Below are positions 34,351 to 42,727 of a stretch of DNA of 64,000 bases, one piece after another (position 1 is the first letter of the stretch; each line of letters begins with the position of its first letter). This DNA comes from Pseudomonas nitroreducens (GTDB lineage: Bacteria > Pseudomonadota > Gammaproteobacteria > Pseudomonadales > Pseudomonadaceae). The notes below the pieces were generated by a model, which was not told where the DNA came from, searched no databases, and saw only the letters and a program-made list of their open reading frames with translations. The stretch spans positions 1 to 64,000 of the forward strand of contig NZ_JACHLI010000005.1 of assembly GCF_014204515.1 (NCBI RefSeq), written 5' to 3'. The translations under genes and the position numbers were made by a program.

Positions 34351-35532
34351 ATGTGGTACAACGGTTTCCTTGACCTGTCGCCGTGGCAACTGGTGGCGGT
34401 CACCCTGGTCATGACGCATATCACCATCGTCGGTGTCACCGTCTATCTGCACCGCTATTCGGCGCACCGGGCACTCGACCTGCATCCGGCGCTGAAGCAT
34501 TTCTTCCGCTTCTGGCTGTGGCTGACCACCGCCATGAACACCCGCGAATGGACCGCCATCCACCGCAAGCACCACGCCAAGTGCGAAACCGCCGATGACC
34601 CGCACAGCCCGGTATACAAGGGCCTGGGCACCGTCCTGCGGCGCGGCGCGGAGCTCTATCGCGCCGAGGCGGAGAACGAAGACACCCTGCGCATCTACGG
34701 CAAGAACTGCCCGGAAGACTGGATCGAGCGCAACGTCTATTCGCGCTTCCCCATCGGCGGTGTAGTGCTGATGGCGATCATCGACCTCGCCCTGTTCGGC
34801 GTGCTCGGCATGACCGTCTGGGCCGTGCAGATGATGTGGATTCCCGTGTGGGCCGCCGGCGTGATCAACGGCCTGGGCCATGCCATCGGCTACCGCAACT
34901 TCGAGTGCCGCGACGCCGCGACCAATCTCGTGCCCTGGGGCATCCTGATCGGCGGTGAAGAGCTGCACAACAACCACCACACCTACCCGAACTCGGCGAA
35001 GCTGTCGGTGAAGAAGTGGGAGTTCGACCTGGGCTGGGCCTGGATCAAGGTGTTCAGCTTCCTGCGCCTGGCCAAGGTCGCCCGCGTGGCGCCCATCGCC
35101 CACCGCGTGGAAGGCAAGGGCAGCCTGGACATGGACACCGCCATGGCCATCCTCAACAACCGCTTCCAGATCATGGCCCAGTACCGCAAGCTGGTGATCG
35201 GCCCGCTGGTGAAACAGGAGCTGGCCAAGGCCGACGAGTCGGTACGCCACCTGTTCCGCCGCGCCAAGCGCCTGCTTTCGCGTGAGACCAGCCTGCTGGA
35301 GGATCGCCACCACGCGCGCATCCAGGACCTGCTCGCGCAGAGCCAGTCCCTGCAGGTGATCTACGAGAAGCGCCTGGCCCTGCAGCAGATCTGGGTGAAG
35401 ACCAGCGCCAACGGCCACGACATGCTCGCCGCGATCAAGCAGTGGGTACACGAGGCGGAGGCCAGCGGCATCCAGTCGCTGCGCGAATTCGCCGAGCAGC
35501 TGAAGACCTATTCCCTGCGTCCTGCCGTCTGA
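34351..35532 (+). CDS. desA: Fatty acid delta-9 desaturase DesA
   Basis: A 393-residue membrane desaturase with the three histidine boxes: HRYSAHR, HRKHHAK and HNNHH in GGEELHNNHHTYPNSAKLSV. The C-terminal about 130 residues form a long helical extension typical of pseudomonad DesA. It acts on acyl chains of phospholipids at the delta-9 position and is aerobic. The ATG at 34351 is 178 bases from the divergent chimeric gene. A terminator follows. Confidence 0.95.
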   Translation: MWYNGFLDLSPWQLVAVTLVMTHITIVGVTVYLHRYSAHRALDLHPALKHFFRFWLWLTTAMNTREWTAIHRKHHAKCETADDPHSPVYKGLGTVLRRGAELYRAEAENEDTLRIYGKNCPEDWIERNVYSRFPIGGVVLMAIIDLALFGVLGMTVWAVQMMWIPVWAAGVINGLGHAIGYRNFECRDAATNLVPWGILIGGEELHNNHHTYPNSAKLSVKKWEFDLGWAWIKVFSFLRLAKVARVAPIAHRVEGKGSLDMDTAMAILNNRFQIMAQYRKLVIGPLVKQELAKADESVRHLFRRAKRLLSRETSLLEDRHHARIQDLLAQSQSLQVIYEKRLALQQIWVKTSANGHDMLAAIKQWVHEAEASGIQSLREFAEQLKTYSLRPAV

Positions 35533-35572
35533 TTGACGGAAGCGTCCTAGGACGTTGAGAGATGCATCTCAG

Positions 35573-35604
35573 AAAAGCCCGCCGTTCGGCGGGCTTTTCG
35601 TTTA
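35573..35604 (+). terminator. Rho-independent terminator after desA
   Basis: AAAAGCCCGCC-GTTC-GGCGGGCTTTT hairpin followed by CGTTT. Just before it are the perfect palindromes CGTCCTAGGACG and GAGATGCATCTC. Confidence 0.88.
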
Positions 35605-35669
35605 ATTTGCAGCAGCCTGGCGTAGTTTGCGGTCATAGCCCCGGTCAATGAGCGGGAGGACGCTGATAC

Positions 35670-36638
35670 ATGGATGAGAATAAATTGCCGGCCGATCAGG
35701 AAGAGGCCCTGCTGGCGCTGCTGCACAGCCGCGCCGAAGTAACGCGCCTGAAGGAGCGCGAGCAGCTGTTCAGCGCACTGCTGGCCAGCGTCAACTCGGT
35801 ACTCTGGGCCTTCGACTGGCAGGCCCAGCGCATGGTCTATGTCAGCCCGGCGTACGAGCGCATCTTCGGCCGCTCCGCCGCGCTGCTGCTGGCCGACTAC
35901 AACGAGTGGCGCAACTGCATCTACCCCGACGACCTGGACTATGCCCAGAGCACCCTGCAGGAAGTGCTCGAACGCGGCGCCATCGAGCAGCGCGAGTACC
36001 GCATCCTGCGCGCCGACGGCGAGGTGCGCTGGCTCAGCGACAAGTGCTTCGTCAGCCAGCACAGCGAAGCCGGGCTGCCGCTGATGATCGTCGGCATCGC
36101 CGAGGACATCACCGACAAGAAGCACCTGGAGACCGAGCTGCACCGCCTGGCCACCACCGACGTGCTGACCCAGAGCAGCAACCGCCGCTACTTCTTCGAC
36201 AGTGCCGAGCAGGCCTTCCGCGACTGCAAGGCGACCTCCACGCCGCTGGCGTTCCTGCTGCTGGATGTCGACGACTTCAAGAAGATCAACGATGTCTACG
36301 GCCACCAGGTCGGTGACGTGGTGCTGCAGCGCATCGCCCAGTGCGGCGCCGGCGCGCTGCGTCGCGGCGACCTGTTCGGCCGCATCGGCGGCGAGGAGTT
36401 CGCCGTGCTCCTGCCCGGCTGCGACGAGAACATGGCGCGGCAGATCGGCGAGCGCCTGCAGCGCGAAGTCCAACGCCTGCGCTTCAACGAGGCCGAGCAT
36501 TTCTTCAGCGTCACCATCAGCCAGGGCATGACCATGCTGCTGCCCGACGATCAGAATCTTTCCGCGCTCTACAGCCGTTCCGACGCGGCCCTGTATCAGG
36601 CAAAACGCACGGGCAAGGACCGTCTTGTTCAGGGATGA
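35670..36638 (+). CDS. PAS-GGEEF diguanylate cyclase
   Basis: A 322-residue soluble protein. A PAS/PAC domain lies at about 25-150 (SVNSVLWAFDWQAQRMVYVS, EDITDKKHLETELHRLATTD) and a GGDEF domain at 155-320 with the active motif FGRIGGEEFAVLLPG. An inhibitory I-site RRGD sits five residues before GGEEF, so product inhibition by c-di-GMP is expected. It stands just upstream of the exopolysaccharide operon in the same direction; control of that operon by c-di-GMP is a possibility, not shown. It corresponds in position to P. aeruginosa PA0290. Confidence 0.92.
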   Translation: MDENKLPADQEEALLALLHSRAEVTRLKEREQLFSALLASVNSVLWAFDWQAQRMVYVSPAYERIFGRSAALLLADYNEWRNCIYPDDLDYAQSTLQEVLERGAIEQREYRILRADGEVRWLSDKCFVSQHSEAGLPLMIVGIAEDITDKKHLETELHRLATTDVLTQSSNRRYFFDSAEQAFRDCKATSTPLAFLLLDVDDFKKINDVYGHQVGDVVLQRIAQCGAGALRRGDLFGRIGGEEFAVLLPGCDENMARQIGERLQREVQRLRFNEAEHFFSVTISQGMTMLLPDDQNLSALYSRSDAALYQAKRTGKDRLVQG

Positions 36639-36643
36639 AACAC

Positions 36644-36665
36644 TTCCGCCGTGTCCACGGCGGAA
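36644..36665 (+). terminator. Hairpin after the diguanylate cyclase
   Basis: TTCCGCCGTG-TC-CACGGCGGAA is a perfect 10-base-pair stem five bases after the stop codon. No strong T run follows, so it may be a weak or Rho-assisted terminator. Confidence 0.6.
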
Positions 36666-36877
36666 ACATTAATACTTTCCGACTAATACTCCCGCGGCAG
36701 ATTCGTGGTCGAACGTTTATGCTGTCAAAAGGCCTGTGTCGGCTTTATGGCGCGTTATAAATCAATAAGTTACAGATAGCATAATTCCTTTTGTCGGATT
36801 CTTGGCGTAACCCCGCTTCGTTCATTGACATGCCTTCACCCCCCCCCACTATTACTATCCACATAGCAATATCGTGT

Positions 36878-36896
36878 GGTGTCCAAATGAGACACC
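36878..36896. promoter_or_regulatory. Palindrome GGTGTC-N7-GACACC
   Basis: Perfect 6-base arms around CAAATGA, 163 bases before the first ops-like element, in the AT-rich region upstream of the exopolysaccharide genes. Placement fits an operator for a dimeric regulator near the operon promoter. The regulator is not identified. Confidence 0.5.
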
Positions 36897-37059
36897 TCAG
36901 GGAGTAGTCGCAAGAGCAGTAAGGTCAAGGAAGATTCTGCCCCCTCTTCTTCCTGTCACTTTCCTATCGCTGCCTGACAACTTCCGTCGGCCCTCCTGGC
37001 TGCGGAAGCGCGATAGATTTTTGCTGTTGTTTTTCCAGATTTTCGGAACTTGGCCGAAG

Positions 37060-37072
37060 GGCGGTAGCTTTG
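37060..37072 (+). promoter_or_regulatory. ops-like element 1 (RfaH recruitment site)
   Basis: GGCGGTAGCTTTG matches the ops core GGCGGTAGnnTG known from E. coli RfaH-controlled operons, with one extra base before the final G. It is in the sense orientation upstream of the exopolysaccharide genes, one of which encodes an RfaH/NusG-like protein (45715-46239). ops works by pausing RNA polymerase and exposing a hairpin in the non-template strand for RfaH binding. Confidence 0.65.
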
Positions 37073-37145
37073 CCCGAAGAAAAGATCGGCCACTCCAGGG
37101 ACGAACAGTTGATTGTCGTTATTTGAATCGGGTCATTCGAACTCG

Positions 37146-37158
37146 GGCGGTAGCCTTG
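37146..37158 (+). promoter_or_regulatory. ops-like element 2 (RfaH recruitment site)
   Basis: GGCGGTAGCCTTG differs from element 1 at one base and lies 86 bases downstream in the same orientation. It is flanked by TTCGAA on both sides (37137-37142 and 37160-37165). Two near-identical copies in one leader make chance less likely. Confidence 0.65.
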
Positions 37159-37216
37159 TCTTCGAATTTTGCCAAAGGCCCGGCGCAGAGCATCTCCAAG
37201 AACGGAGTCAGTGACG

Positions 37217-37684
37217 ATGGCCGCTGGAAACATGGAAAACGACGGACTTTCGAGTTCCGTTCCGGCAAGCGCAGAGACTTCCGCCGAGGGCCAGGTTAAT
37301 TCGCCTGAAGCGCCCTCGCGGAATATTGGCGCCAATTCCGAGCTGTCTCGGAAGAACTGTGTTCAAGTTGCTTCATTTGTTGAACAAGTTGCTTATGCCA
37401 TTTCTTCAAAGTGTAACAAAGCCAAACTTTCGGCTGAACTTGTTCACTGCCAGACGGCATTTGTCTCATCGCTGAAACAGCAACTTCGGCTTTGCCCTGA
37501 AGTGCTTCCTGCGGCGTTCGCCATCGAATCCGAACAGTCACCCGTCGTCGATCACGACGACTCGGGTGTGGGCACCGTTTTGCCCCAAGTGACGGAATCC
37601 CGGCGCGGACGCTGCCACCCTGCCGGCCGACCGGGCCGGTCCCACGAGAGCCGCGCGGCCCGCCGCGCTGGGAGTCAAGGCTGA
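37217..37684 (+). CDS. Possible leader gene of the exopolysaccharide operon
   Basis: A 155-codon frame starting at ATG 37217, 9 bases after GGAG, and ending in TGATG, where its stop overlaps the start of the flavoprotein gene. These two signals favour translation. Against it: no family is recognised, codon use is much less GC-rich at third positions than neighbours, and the last 30 residues (RRGRCHPAGRPGRSHESR) look like a read-through of non-coding sequence. No signal peptide or membrane helix. It could be a coupling leader peptide, a recent acquisition, or not a gene. Confidence 0.35.
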   Translation: MAAGNMENDGLSSSVPASAETSAEGQVNSPEAPSRNIGANSELSRKNCVQVASFVEQVAYAISSKCNKAKLSAELVHCQTAFVSSLKQQLRLCPEVLPAAFAIESEQSPVVDHDDSGVGTVLPQVTESRRGRCHPAGRPGRSHESRAARRAGSQG

Positions 37685-39093
37685 TGGCCGAGCAATCGCT
37701 TCGTTCCAACTATGCCTGCGTGGTCGGCGGCGCCGGCCCGGCAGGCATGGGCTTCCTGTTCAACGCCTACAAGACCGGTGCGCTGGCGACCCTGGCCCGC
37801 GAGGGGCTGCTGGTGGTGGACGCAGCACTGGCGGTCGGCCGTGGCCGGCTGGGCGACTACCACATCACCGCCAACTCGGTGGGCGACGTGTTCCTCGACT
37901 GCCTGCGCGACCCGGCACTGTTGCCGATCTTCGCGCCGCTGGCGCATTCGGCGGCGTTCCGCGCCCTGCAGAACGATCCCCACGGCGCGCCCATGCTGAC
38001 CCAGGTCGGCGAGCTGCTGGCGCATGCCTCGACCCTGTTCATGCGTTACGTCACCGATCACCTGGGCGTCGAGCTGGCGCTGGGGACGCGGATCGAGAAG
38101 ATCACCGCACTGGACGACGGCAGCTTCCAGCTGGCCCTGCGCAGCGGCTCCCACAGCGTGCAGGTCGGCGCCGGCGCCCTGGTGATGAACCTGGGCGGGC
38201 GGCAGAACCGCGAGTACCTGAACTGGAGCCTGGCCGAACAGGACCTGCACCTGGAGCATGACGGCCCGACCGTCTATTCCTCCGACGCGCTGCTCAGCCT
38301 GAGCCCCGCGGAACTGGTGGAGCTGTTCGGCGACCGGGTCGGCCCCGGCAGCCGCTTCACCGTGGTCGGCGGTTCCCACAGCGCCTTCTCGATCCTCGAC
38401 AACCTGGCCTGCGCCCTGGACTGCCTGGGGCTGGAACAGATCACCCTGCTGCACCGCGCACCGATCCGGCTGTTCTTCGAGAGCGCCGAGGAGGCCCGCG
38501 CGGCCGGCTATGTGGTCGACGAGGGCATGGACGTGTGCCCGGTGTCCGGACGGGTCAACCGCTCCGGCGGCCTGCGCTACCGCGCGCACCAGGTGGGCTC
38601 CGACGTGCTCGCCAACGGCCACGTCAGCGGCACCCGGGTGAAGGTCGAGCTGCTGCGCCTGGAGGACCGCTCGCCGGCCGCCCGCGAGCGCCTGGAGCAG
38701 TGCTGCCGCGAGGACGGTGTGATCGTCCAGGCGATCGGCTACCAGCCCTGCCTGCCGGCACTGCGCCGCGCCAACGGCGAGCCGCTGCAGGTGCGCGAGA
38801 GCAAGGGCGGGCTGGATTCGGACGCCGACGGTTGCCTGCGTGACCTCGGCGGCCGGGCGATTCCCGGCCTGTACAGCTTCGGCCTGGGTTCGGGCCTGGC
38901 GGCCAATCCGCTGCTGGGCAGCGAGCGCTCCTTCGACAGCCGCATCTACGGCGTCTGGCAGTTCCACCACGACGCCAGCGGCCGCGTCATCGAGGCGCTG
39001 CAGGCGCACCTGGGGCGTCGCGCCCCGGCGGCCCCGGCAACCCTGGACGGCGCGCTCGATGGCGTGCCCTTCGCCCTGCCGGCGTTGGGCTGA
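37684..39093 (+). CDS. FAD/NAD(P)-binding flavoprotein of the exopolysaccharide operon
   Basis: A 469-residue protein with two dinucleotide-binding motifs: an N-terminal FAD site VVGGAGPAGMGFLFNA and a second Rossmann motif RFTVVGGSHSAFSILDNLA near residue 230. This arrangement resembles class B flavin monooxygenases and L-lysine/L-ornithine N-hydroxylases (GGxxSA motif). No signal peptide. It is the first well-supported gene of the operon, 48 bases before the DegT aminotransferase. A role in oxidising an amino sugar or donor is conceivable, but this family is not a normal part of Wzx/Wzy clusters and the substrate is unknown. Confidence 0.75.
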   Translation: MAEQSLRSNYACVVGGAGPAGMGFLFNAYKTGALATLAREGLLVVDAALAVGRGRLGDYHITANSVGDVFLDCLRDPALLPIFAPLAHSAAFRALQNDPHGAPMLTQVGELLAHASTLFMRYVTDHLGVELALGTRIEKITALDDGSFQLALRSGSHSVQVGAGALVMNLGGRQNREYLNWSLAEQDLHLEHDGPTVYSSDALLSLSPAELVELFGDRVGPGSRFTVVGGSHSAFSILDNLACALDCLGLEQITLLHRAPIRLFFESAEEARAAGYVVDEGMDVCPVSGRVNRSGGLRYRAHQVGSDVLANGHVSGTRVKVELLRLEDRSPAARERLEQCCREDGVIVQAIGYQPCLPALRRANGEPLQVRESKGGLDSDADGCLRDLGGRAIPGLYSFGLGSGLAANPLLGSERSFDSRIYGVWQFHHDASGRVIEALQAHLGRRAPAAPATLDGALDGVPFALPALG

Positions 39094-39141
39094 GCGAAGC
39101 CGACAGGCAACGGACTTTCCATCCAACAGAGGGATGCGACC

Positions 39142-40236
39142 GTGATCAATGTGACCAAGACCTACCTGGGCAACCTGGACAAGTTCAAGGGCTACGTGGA
39201 GCAGATCTACGCCTCCGGCTGGATCACCAACCACGGGCCCTTCGTCACCGAGTTGGAAGAGCGCCTGCAGGACTACCTGGGGGTGCGCCATGTGATTCTC
39301 ACCAACAACGGCACCATCGCCCTGCAGGTCGCCTACCGCGCCCTGGGCGTGACCGGCAGTGCCGTGACCACCCCCTTCAGCTTCGTTGCCACCAGCAGCA
39401 CGCTGCAGTGGGAGAGCATCCGCCCGCGCTTCGCCGACATCGACGCGCGGACCTGGAACCTCGACCCTGCGCGCATCGAAGCCAGCCTTGCGCCGGATAC
39501 CACCGCTATCGTCGCCACCCACGTGTTCGGTAACCCGTGTGCGGTGGAGGAGATTCAGGCGGTGGCCCAGCGCAACCAGTTGAAGGTGATCTACGACGGC
39601 GCCCACGCCTTCGGTTCGCGTTACCGCGACCGTTCGGTGCTGGCCTGGGGCGACGCCACCACCCTGAGCTTCCACGCCACCAAGCTGTTCCACACCATCG
39701 AAGGCGGCGCCATCGTCACCGCCGACGATGACCTGGCGAAGCAGATCCGCCTGATGTGCAACTTCGGCATCGCCGGGGTCGACCAGATCGTCGGGCTGGG
39801 GATCAACGCCAAGCTCAACGAGTTCTCTGCGGCCATGGGTCTGTGCGTGCTCGACGAGATCGACAGCATCCTCGCCCAGCGCGAGGAGATCGCCGCCCGC
39901 TACACCGCCGCGCTCAGCGGCTACTACGACCTGCAGGTGTGCGAGAGCTACGCGCGGCTGAACAACAGCTACTACCCCATCGGCCTGCGCGACGAGGCCC
40001 AGGTACTGCGCGTGCGCACCGCGCTGAACGAGATCGGGGTCAATCCGCGGCGCTACTTCTACCCGTCGCTGGACACCCTCGACTACCTCGCCCCGCAGGA
40101 GCCGCAAGTGCTCTCCCGCGAGCTGAGCCAGCGCATCCTCTGCCTGCCGCTGTACCCGGGCCTGCCCCAGGAAATCCAGCGCGCGGTGATCGAAGTGCTG
40201 CTGCTGGAAAGCGGCCGCGTCGCGGTCGCGGTGTAA
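39142..40236 (+). CDS. DegT/DnrJ/EryC1/StrS sugar aminotransferase
   Basis: A 364-residue PLP enzyme. The PLP lysine is in LSFHATKLFHTIEGGAIVT, the cofactor-binding TNNGTIALQVAYRALGVTG and the acidic YDGAHAFGSRY are present. It would aminate a nucleotide-linked keto sugar, probably dTDP-4-keto-6-deoxyglucose since the operon encodes RmlA (52230). The start is GTG at 39142 after agaggga. The dehydratase RmlB is not in the window and must come from elsewhere. Confidence 0.92.
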   Translation: MINVTKTYLGNLDKFKGYVEQIYASGWITNHGPFVTELEERLQDYLGVRHVILTNNGTIALQVAYRALGVTGSAVTTPFSFVATSSTLQWESIRPRFADIDARTWNLDPARIEASLAPDTTAIVATHVFGNPCAVEEIQAVAQRNQLKVIYDGAHAFGSRYRDRSVLAWGDATTLSFHATKLFHTIEGGAIVTADDDLAKQIRLMCNFGIAGVDQIVGLGINAKLNEFSAAMGLCVLDEIDSILAQREEIAARYTAALSGYYDLQVCESYARLNNSYYPIGLRDEAQVLRVRTALNEIGVNPRRYFYPSLDTLDYLAPQEPQVLSRELSQRILCLPLYPGLPQEIQRAVIEVLLLESGRVAVAV

Positions 40237-40246
40237 GGGGACGATC

Positions 40247-41767
40247 ATGCGCACCGCACGCTCGCTGTCGATGGTCCGCAATACCCTGCTCAACTACGCA
40301 GGGCAGGCGTACGCCATCGTCATCGGCATCCTGATCCAGCCGTTCTACCTCGGCCACCTGGGCGCCGAGGCCTACGGCCTGATCGGCTTCTTCGCGGTGC
40401 TGCAAAGCTGGTTGCTGCTGCTGGACATGGGCCTGTCGCCGGCGCTGGTGCGCCAGGTCGCCCACGGTCGCGGCGTGCATGGCGAGGGCCAGGACCAGGC
40501 GCGCCTGCTGCGTTCCTTCGAGCTGATCCTGCTGCCGCTGACCTTTCTCAGCAGCCTGGCGGTGTGGGGCGGCAGCAGCTGGGTCGCCGGGCAGTGGCTC
40601 AACGTGCAGCAGCTTTCGCCGACGCTGGTGGCGCAGTGCATCAGCCTGATGGGCCTGCTGGTCGCCCTGCGCCTGTACGCCACCCTGTACCGCAGCGCGC
40701 TGCAGGGCCAGGAGCTGCATGGCTTCATCAACGCGGTGAACGTGGTCATCACCACCCTGCGCTATTTCGGCGGGCTGCTGCTGGTGGCGCACGTCAGCCA
40801 GGACCCGCTGGTGTTCTTCCAGTTCCAGGTCGCGGTGTCGCTGATCGAGGCGTTGCTGCTGGGCGGCAAGGCTTACCTGTGGATGGACGTGCGTCTGCTG
40901 ACGCGCTTCTGCCTGGACACGGTACGACCGGTGCTGCCCTTCGCCCTGGGCATGTCCTTCACTTCCTGCCTGTGGATCGTCCTCACCCAGCTGGACAAGG
41001 TCCTGCTGTCGAACCTGCTGCCGTTGCAACAGTACGGTTACTTCTCCCTGGTGGCGCTGATCTCCGGCGGCATCCTCACGCTGGTCAACCCGCTGGCGCA
41101 GTCGCTGCTGCCGCGCATGACCATGCTGGCTGCCGAGGGACGCCACGAAGACATGCAGCAGCTCTATCTCAAGGCGAACCGCTTCGTCTGTGTGCTGCTG
41201 TTCCCGATGGTCGCGGTGATCGCCGCCCATGGTCATGACCTGGTCCTGGCCTGGAGCGGCGATGCCGTGGCCGCCAGTTGGTGCCGGCCGATCCTGGCCT
41301 GGTACGTACTCGGCTCCGGCCTGCTGGCAGTGGCCAGCTTCCAGTTCTACCTGCAGTACGCCCACGGCCAGTTGCGCCTGCACGTCTGGTACAGCGTCAT
41401 CTCGACCCTGGTCAGCGTGCCGCTGGTGATCGCCAGCGCCTACCTGTACGGCGTGCTCGGCGTGGCGTTGTGCTGGTTCGGCCTGCGCCTGGTGTCGTTC
41501 CTGATCTGGCCGGTGATCGTGCACCGCACCTTCGCTCCCGGCCTGCAGGGCACCTGGCTGCGCGACACCCTGCAGATCGCAGCGCTGAGCGCCGCCGGCC
41601 TGCTCCTCAGCGAGCCTTTCTACACGCTGCTGGCGCGCTCCGGCGAGCGCCTCTGGCTGCTGGCGGCGCTGGCCGTGTGCGGCCTGATCACCCTGTTCCT
41701 CGTGGGCGCGGGCTCTGCCCCGGCTTTGCTGCGCCTGTTCAAACCGTCCCACAAGCCGAGTGTCTAG
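40247..41767 (+). CDS. Wzx-type oligosaccharide flippase
   Basis: A 506-residue inner-membrane protein with about twelve to fourteen hydrophobic segments and the polysaccharide transport pattern: MVRNTLLNYAGQAYAIVIGI-like N-terminus, LGAEAYGLIGFFAVLQSWLL, MGLSPALVRQVAHGRG, LDKVLLSNLLPLQQYGYFSL. It belongs to the Wzx/MATE-like flippase superfamily and would flip undecaprenyl-linked repeat units to the periplasm. Follows DegT by 10 bases. Confidence 0.92.
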   Translation: MRTARSLSMVRNTLLNYAGQAYAIVIGILIQPFYLGHLGAEAYGLIGFFAVLQSWLLLLDMGLSPALVRQVAHGRGVHGEGQDQARLLRSFELILLPLTFLSSLAVWGGSSWVAGQWLNVQQLSPTLVAQCISLMGLLVALRLYATLYRSALQGQELHGFINAVNVVITTLRYFGGLLLVAHVSQDPLVFFQFQVAVSLIEALLLGGKAYLWMDVRLLTRFCLDTVRPVLPFALGMSFTSCLWIVLTQLDKVLLSNLLPLQQYGYFSLVALISGGILTLVNPLAQSLLPRMTMLAAEGRHEDMQQLYLKANRFVCVLLFPMVAVIAAHGHDLVLAWSGDAVAASWCRPILAWYVLGSGLLAVASFQFYLQYAHGQLRLHVWYSVISTLVSVPLVIASAYLYGVLGVALCWFGLRLVSFLIWPVIVHRTFAPGLQGTWLRDTLQIAALSAAGLLLSEPFYTLLARSGERLWLLAALAVCGLITLFLVGAGSAPALLRLFKPSHKPSV

Positions 41768-41769
41768 AC

Positions 41770-42699
41770 ATGGATATCCGCTCCGAGCTGCAGATCCTCT
41801 CCAACTGGCCGGAAGACCCCAGGCCCCTGCTCAGCGTCGTCTGCCTGGCCTACAACCAGGTGAACTACATCGGCCGCACCCTGGACAGTTTCCTGGAGCA
41901 GGTCACCGATTTCCGCATCGAGGTGCTGGTCAACGACGACGCCTCCACCGACGGCACCACGGAGATCATCGCCGACTACGCGGCGCGCTATCCGCACATC
42001 ATCAAGCCGATCTTCCACAAGGAAAACCAGTACTCCAAGGGCCTGTCCCACGGCCTGCCGGTGTTCCGCAAGGCCCGCGGCCGCTACATCGCCTACTGCG
42101 AGGGCGACGACTTCTGGACCGATCCACGCAAGCTGCAGATCCAGGTCGACTTCCTGGAGAAGAACCCGGACTACGTGATCACCTACCACGACGCCTACAC
42201 CTTCAACGAAGCGGGCGTGATCAAGCCCCAGCAGCTGACCGGCAAGTACCGCGGCGATGCCAGCCGCCTGGAGCTGCAGCAGGCGCGGCCGATCTCCACG
42301 CTCACCACCTGTTTCCGCAACGTGCTCACCGAGATGCCCGAGGAGCTGCTCACCACGCGCATGGTCGACCTGTGCTGGTGGTCGCTGCTGGGCGCCTACG
42401 GCAAGGGCCGGTTCCTCGGCGAGATCCGCCCGGCGGCCTACCGCATGCACCAGGGCGGGATCTTCTCCATGCAGGCCGCGCGCACCCAGCAGCACATGAC
42501 CCTGCACACCTACTACTGCCTGTCGCGCTACTACCAGCGCCTGGGCAACCAGGAGCTCAACGAGTACTTCCTGATGCAGGTCTGCCGCATGTCCATGGCC
42601 GCCATCTCGCCCATGCGCAAGGTGCAGGCGTTCCTGATGCTGATCGGTCACCACGGCGCCAACCTGCTCAAGCGGCTGAACCCGGTACAGGCGCGCTGA
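41770..42699 (+). CDS. Family 2 glycosyltransferase
   Basis: A 309-residue cytoplasmic GT-A enzyme: LLSVVCLAYNQVNYIGRTLD, EVLVNDDASTDGTTEIIADY with the D-D nucleotide-binding pair and IAYCEGDDFWTDPRKLQIQV with the metal-binding DD. It adds one sugar to the lipid-linked repeat; donor not predictable. ATG at 41770 lies 2 bases after the wzx stop (TAG). Confidence 0.9.
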   Translation: MDIRSELQILSNWPEDPRPLLSVVCLAYNQVNYIGRTLDSFLEQVTDFRIEVLVNDDASTDGTTEIIADYAARYPHIIKPIFHKENQYSKGLSHGLPVFRKARGRYIAYCEGDDFWTDPRKLQIQVDFLEKNPDYVITYHDAYTFNEAGVIKPQQLTGKYRGDASRLELQQARPISTLTTCFRNVLTEMPEELLTTRMVDLCWWSLLGAYGKGRFLGEIRPAAYRMHQGGIFSMQAARTQQHMTLHTYYCLSRYYQRLGNQELNEYFLMQVCRMSMAAISPMRKVQAFLMLIGHHGANLLKRLNPVQAR

Positions 42700-42727
42700 G
42701 GCGCGCCCCTCGAGGGAGGACAGAACC

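Larger units (their letters stand above)
36666..37216 (+). promoter_or_regulatory. AT-rich leader/promoter region of the exopolysaccharide operon
   Basis: This 550-base stretch is visibly poorer in G+C than its surroundings. It holds the palindrome GGTGTC-N7-GACACC at 36878-36896 and two ops-like elements at 37060 and 37146. No convincing RpoN or AlgU promoter was found by eye, and ORFs crossing it look non-coding. It is best read as promoter plus long 5' leader. Confidence 0.6.

Noticed and set aside
36803..36822. Possible sigma-54 promoter (TTGGCGTAACCCCGCTTC) upstream of the exopolysaccharide operon
   Set aside because: GG and GC are separated by 9 bases instead of 10, which is normally incompatible with RpoN binding.
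36874..37299. 141-codon frame in the operon leader starting near the GGTGTC palindrome
   Set aside because: No ribosome binding site, no recognisable family, Arg-rich composition, and it crosses both ops-like elements; better read as leader DNA.
37385..37460. AlgU-like GAACTT box in the operon leader
   Set aside because: No TCTGA/TCAAA-like -10 at 16-17 bases; it also lies within the possible leader ORF.
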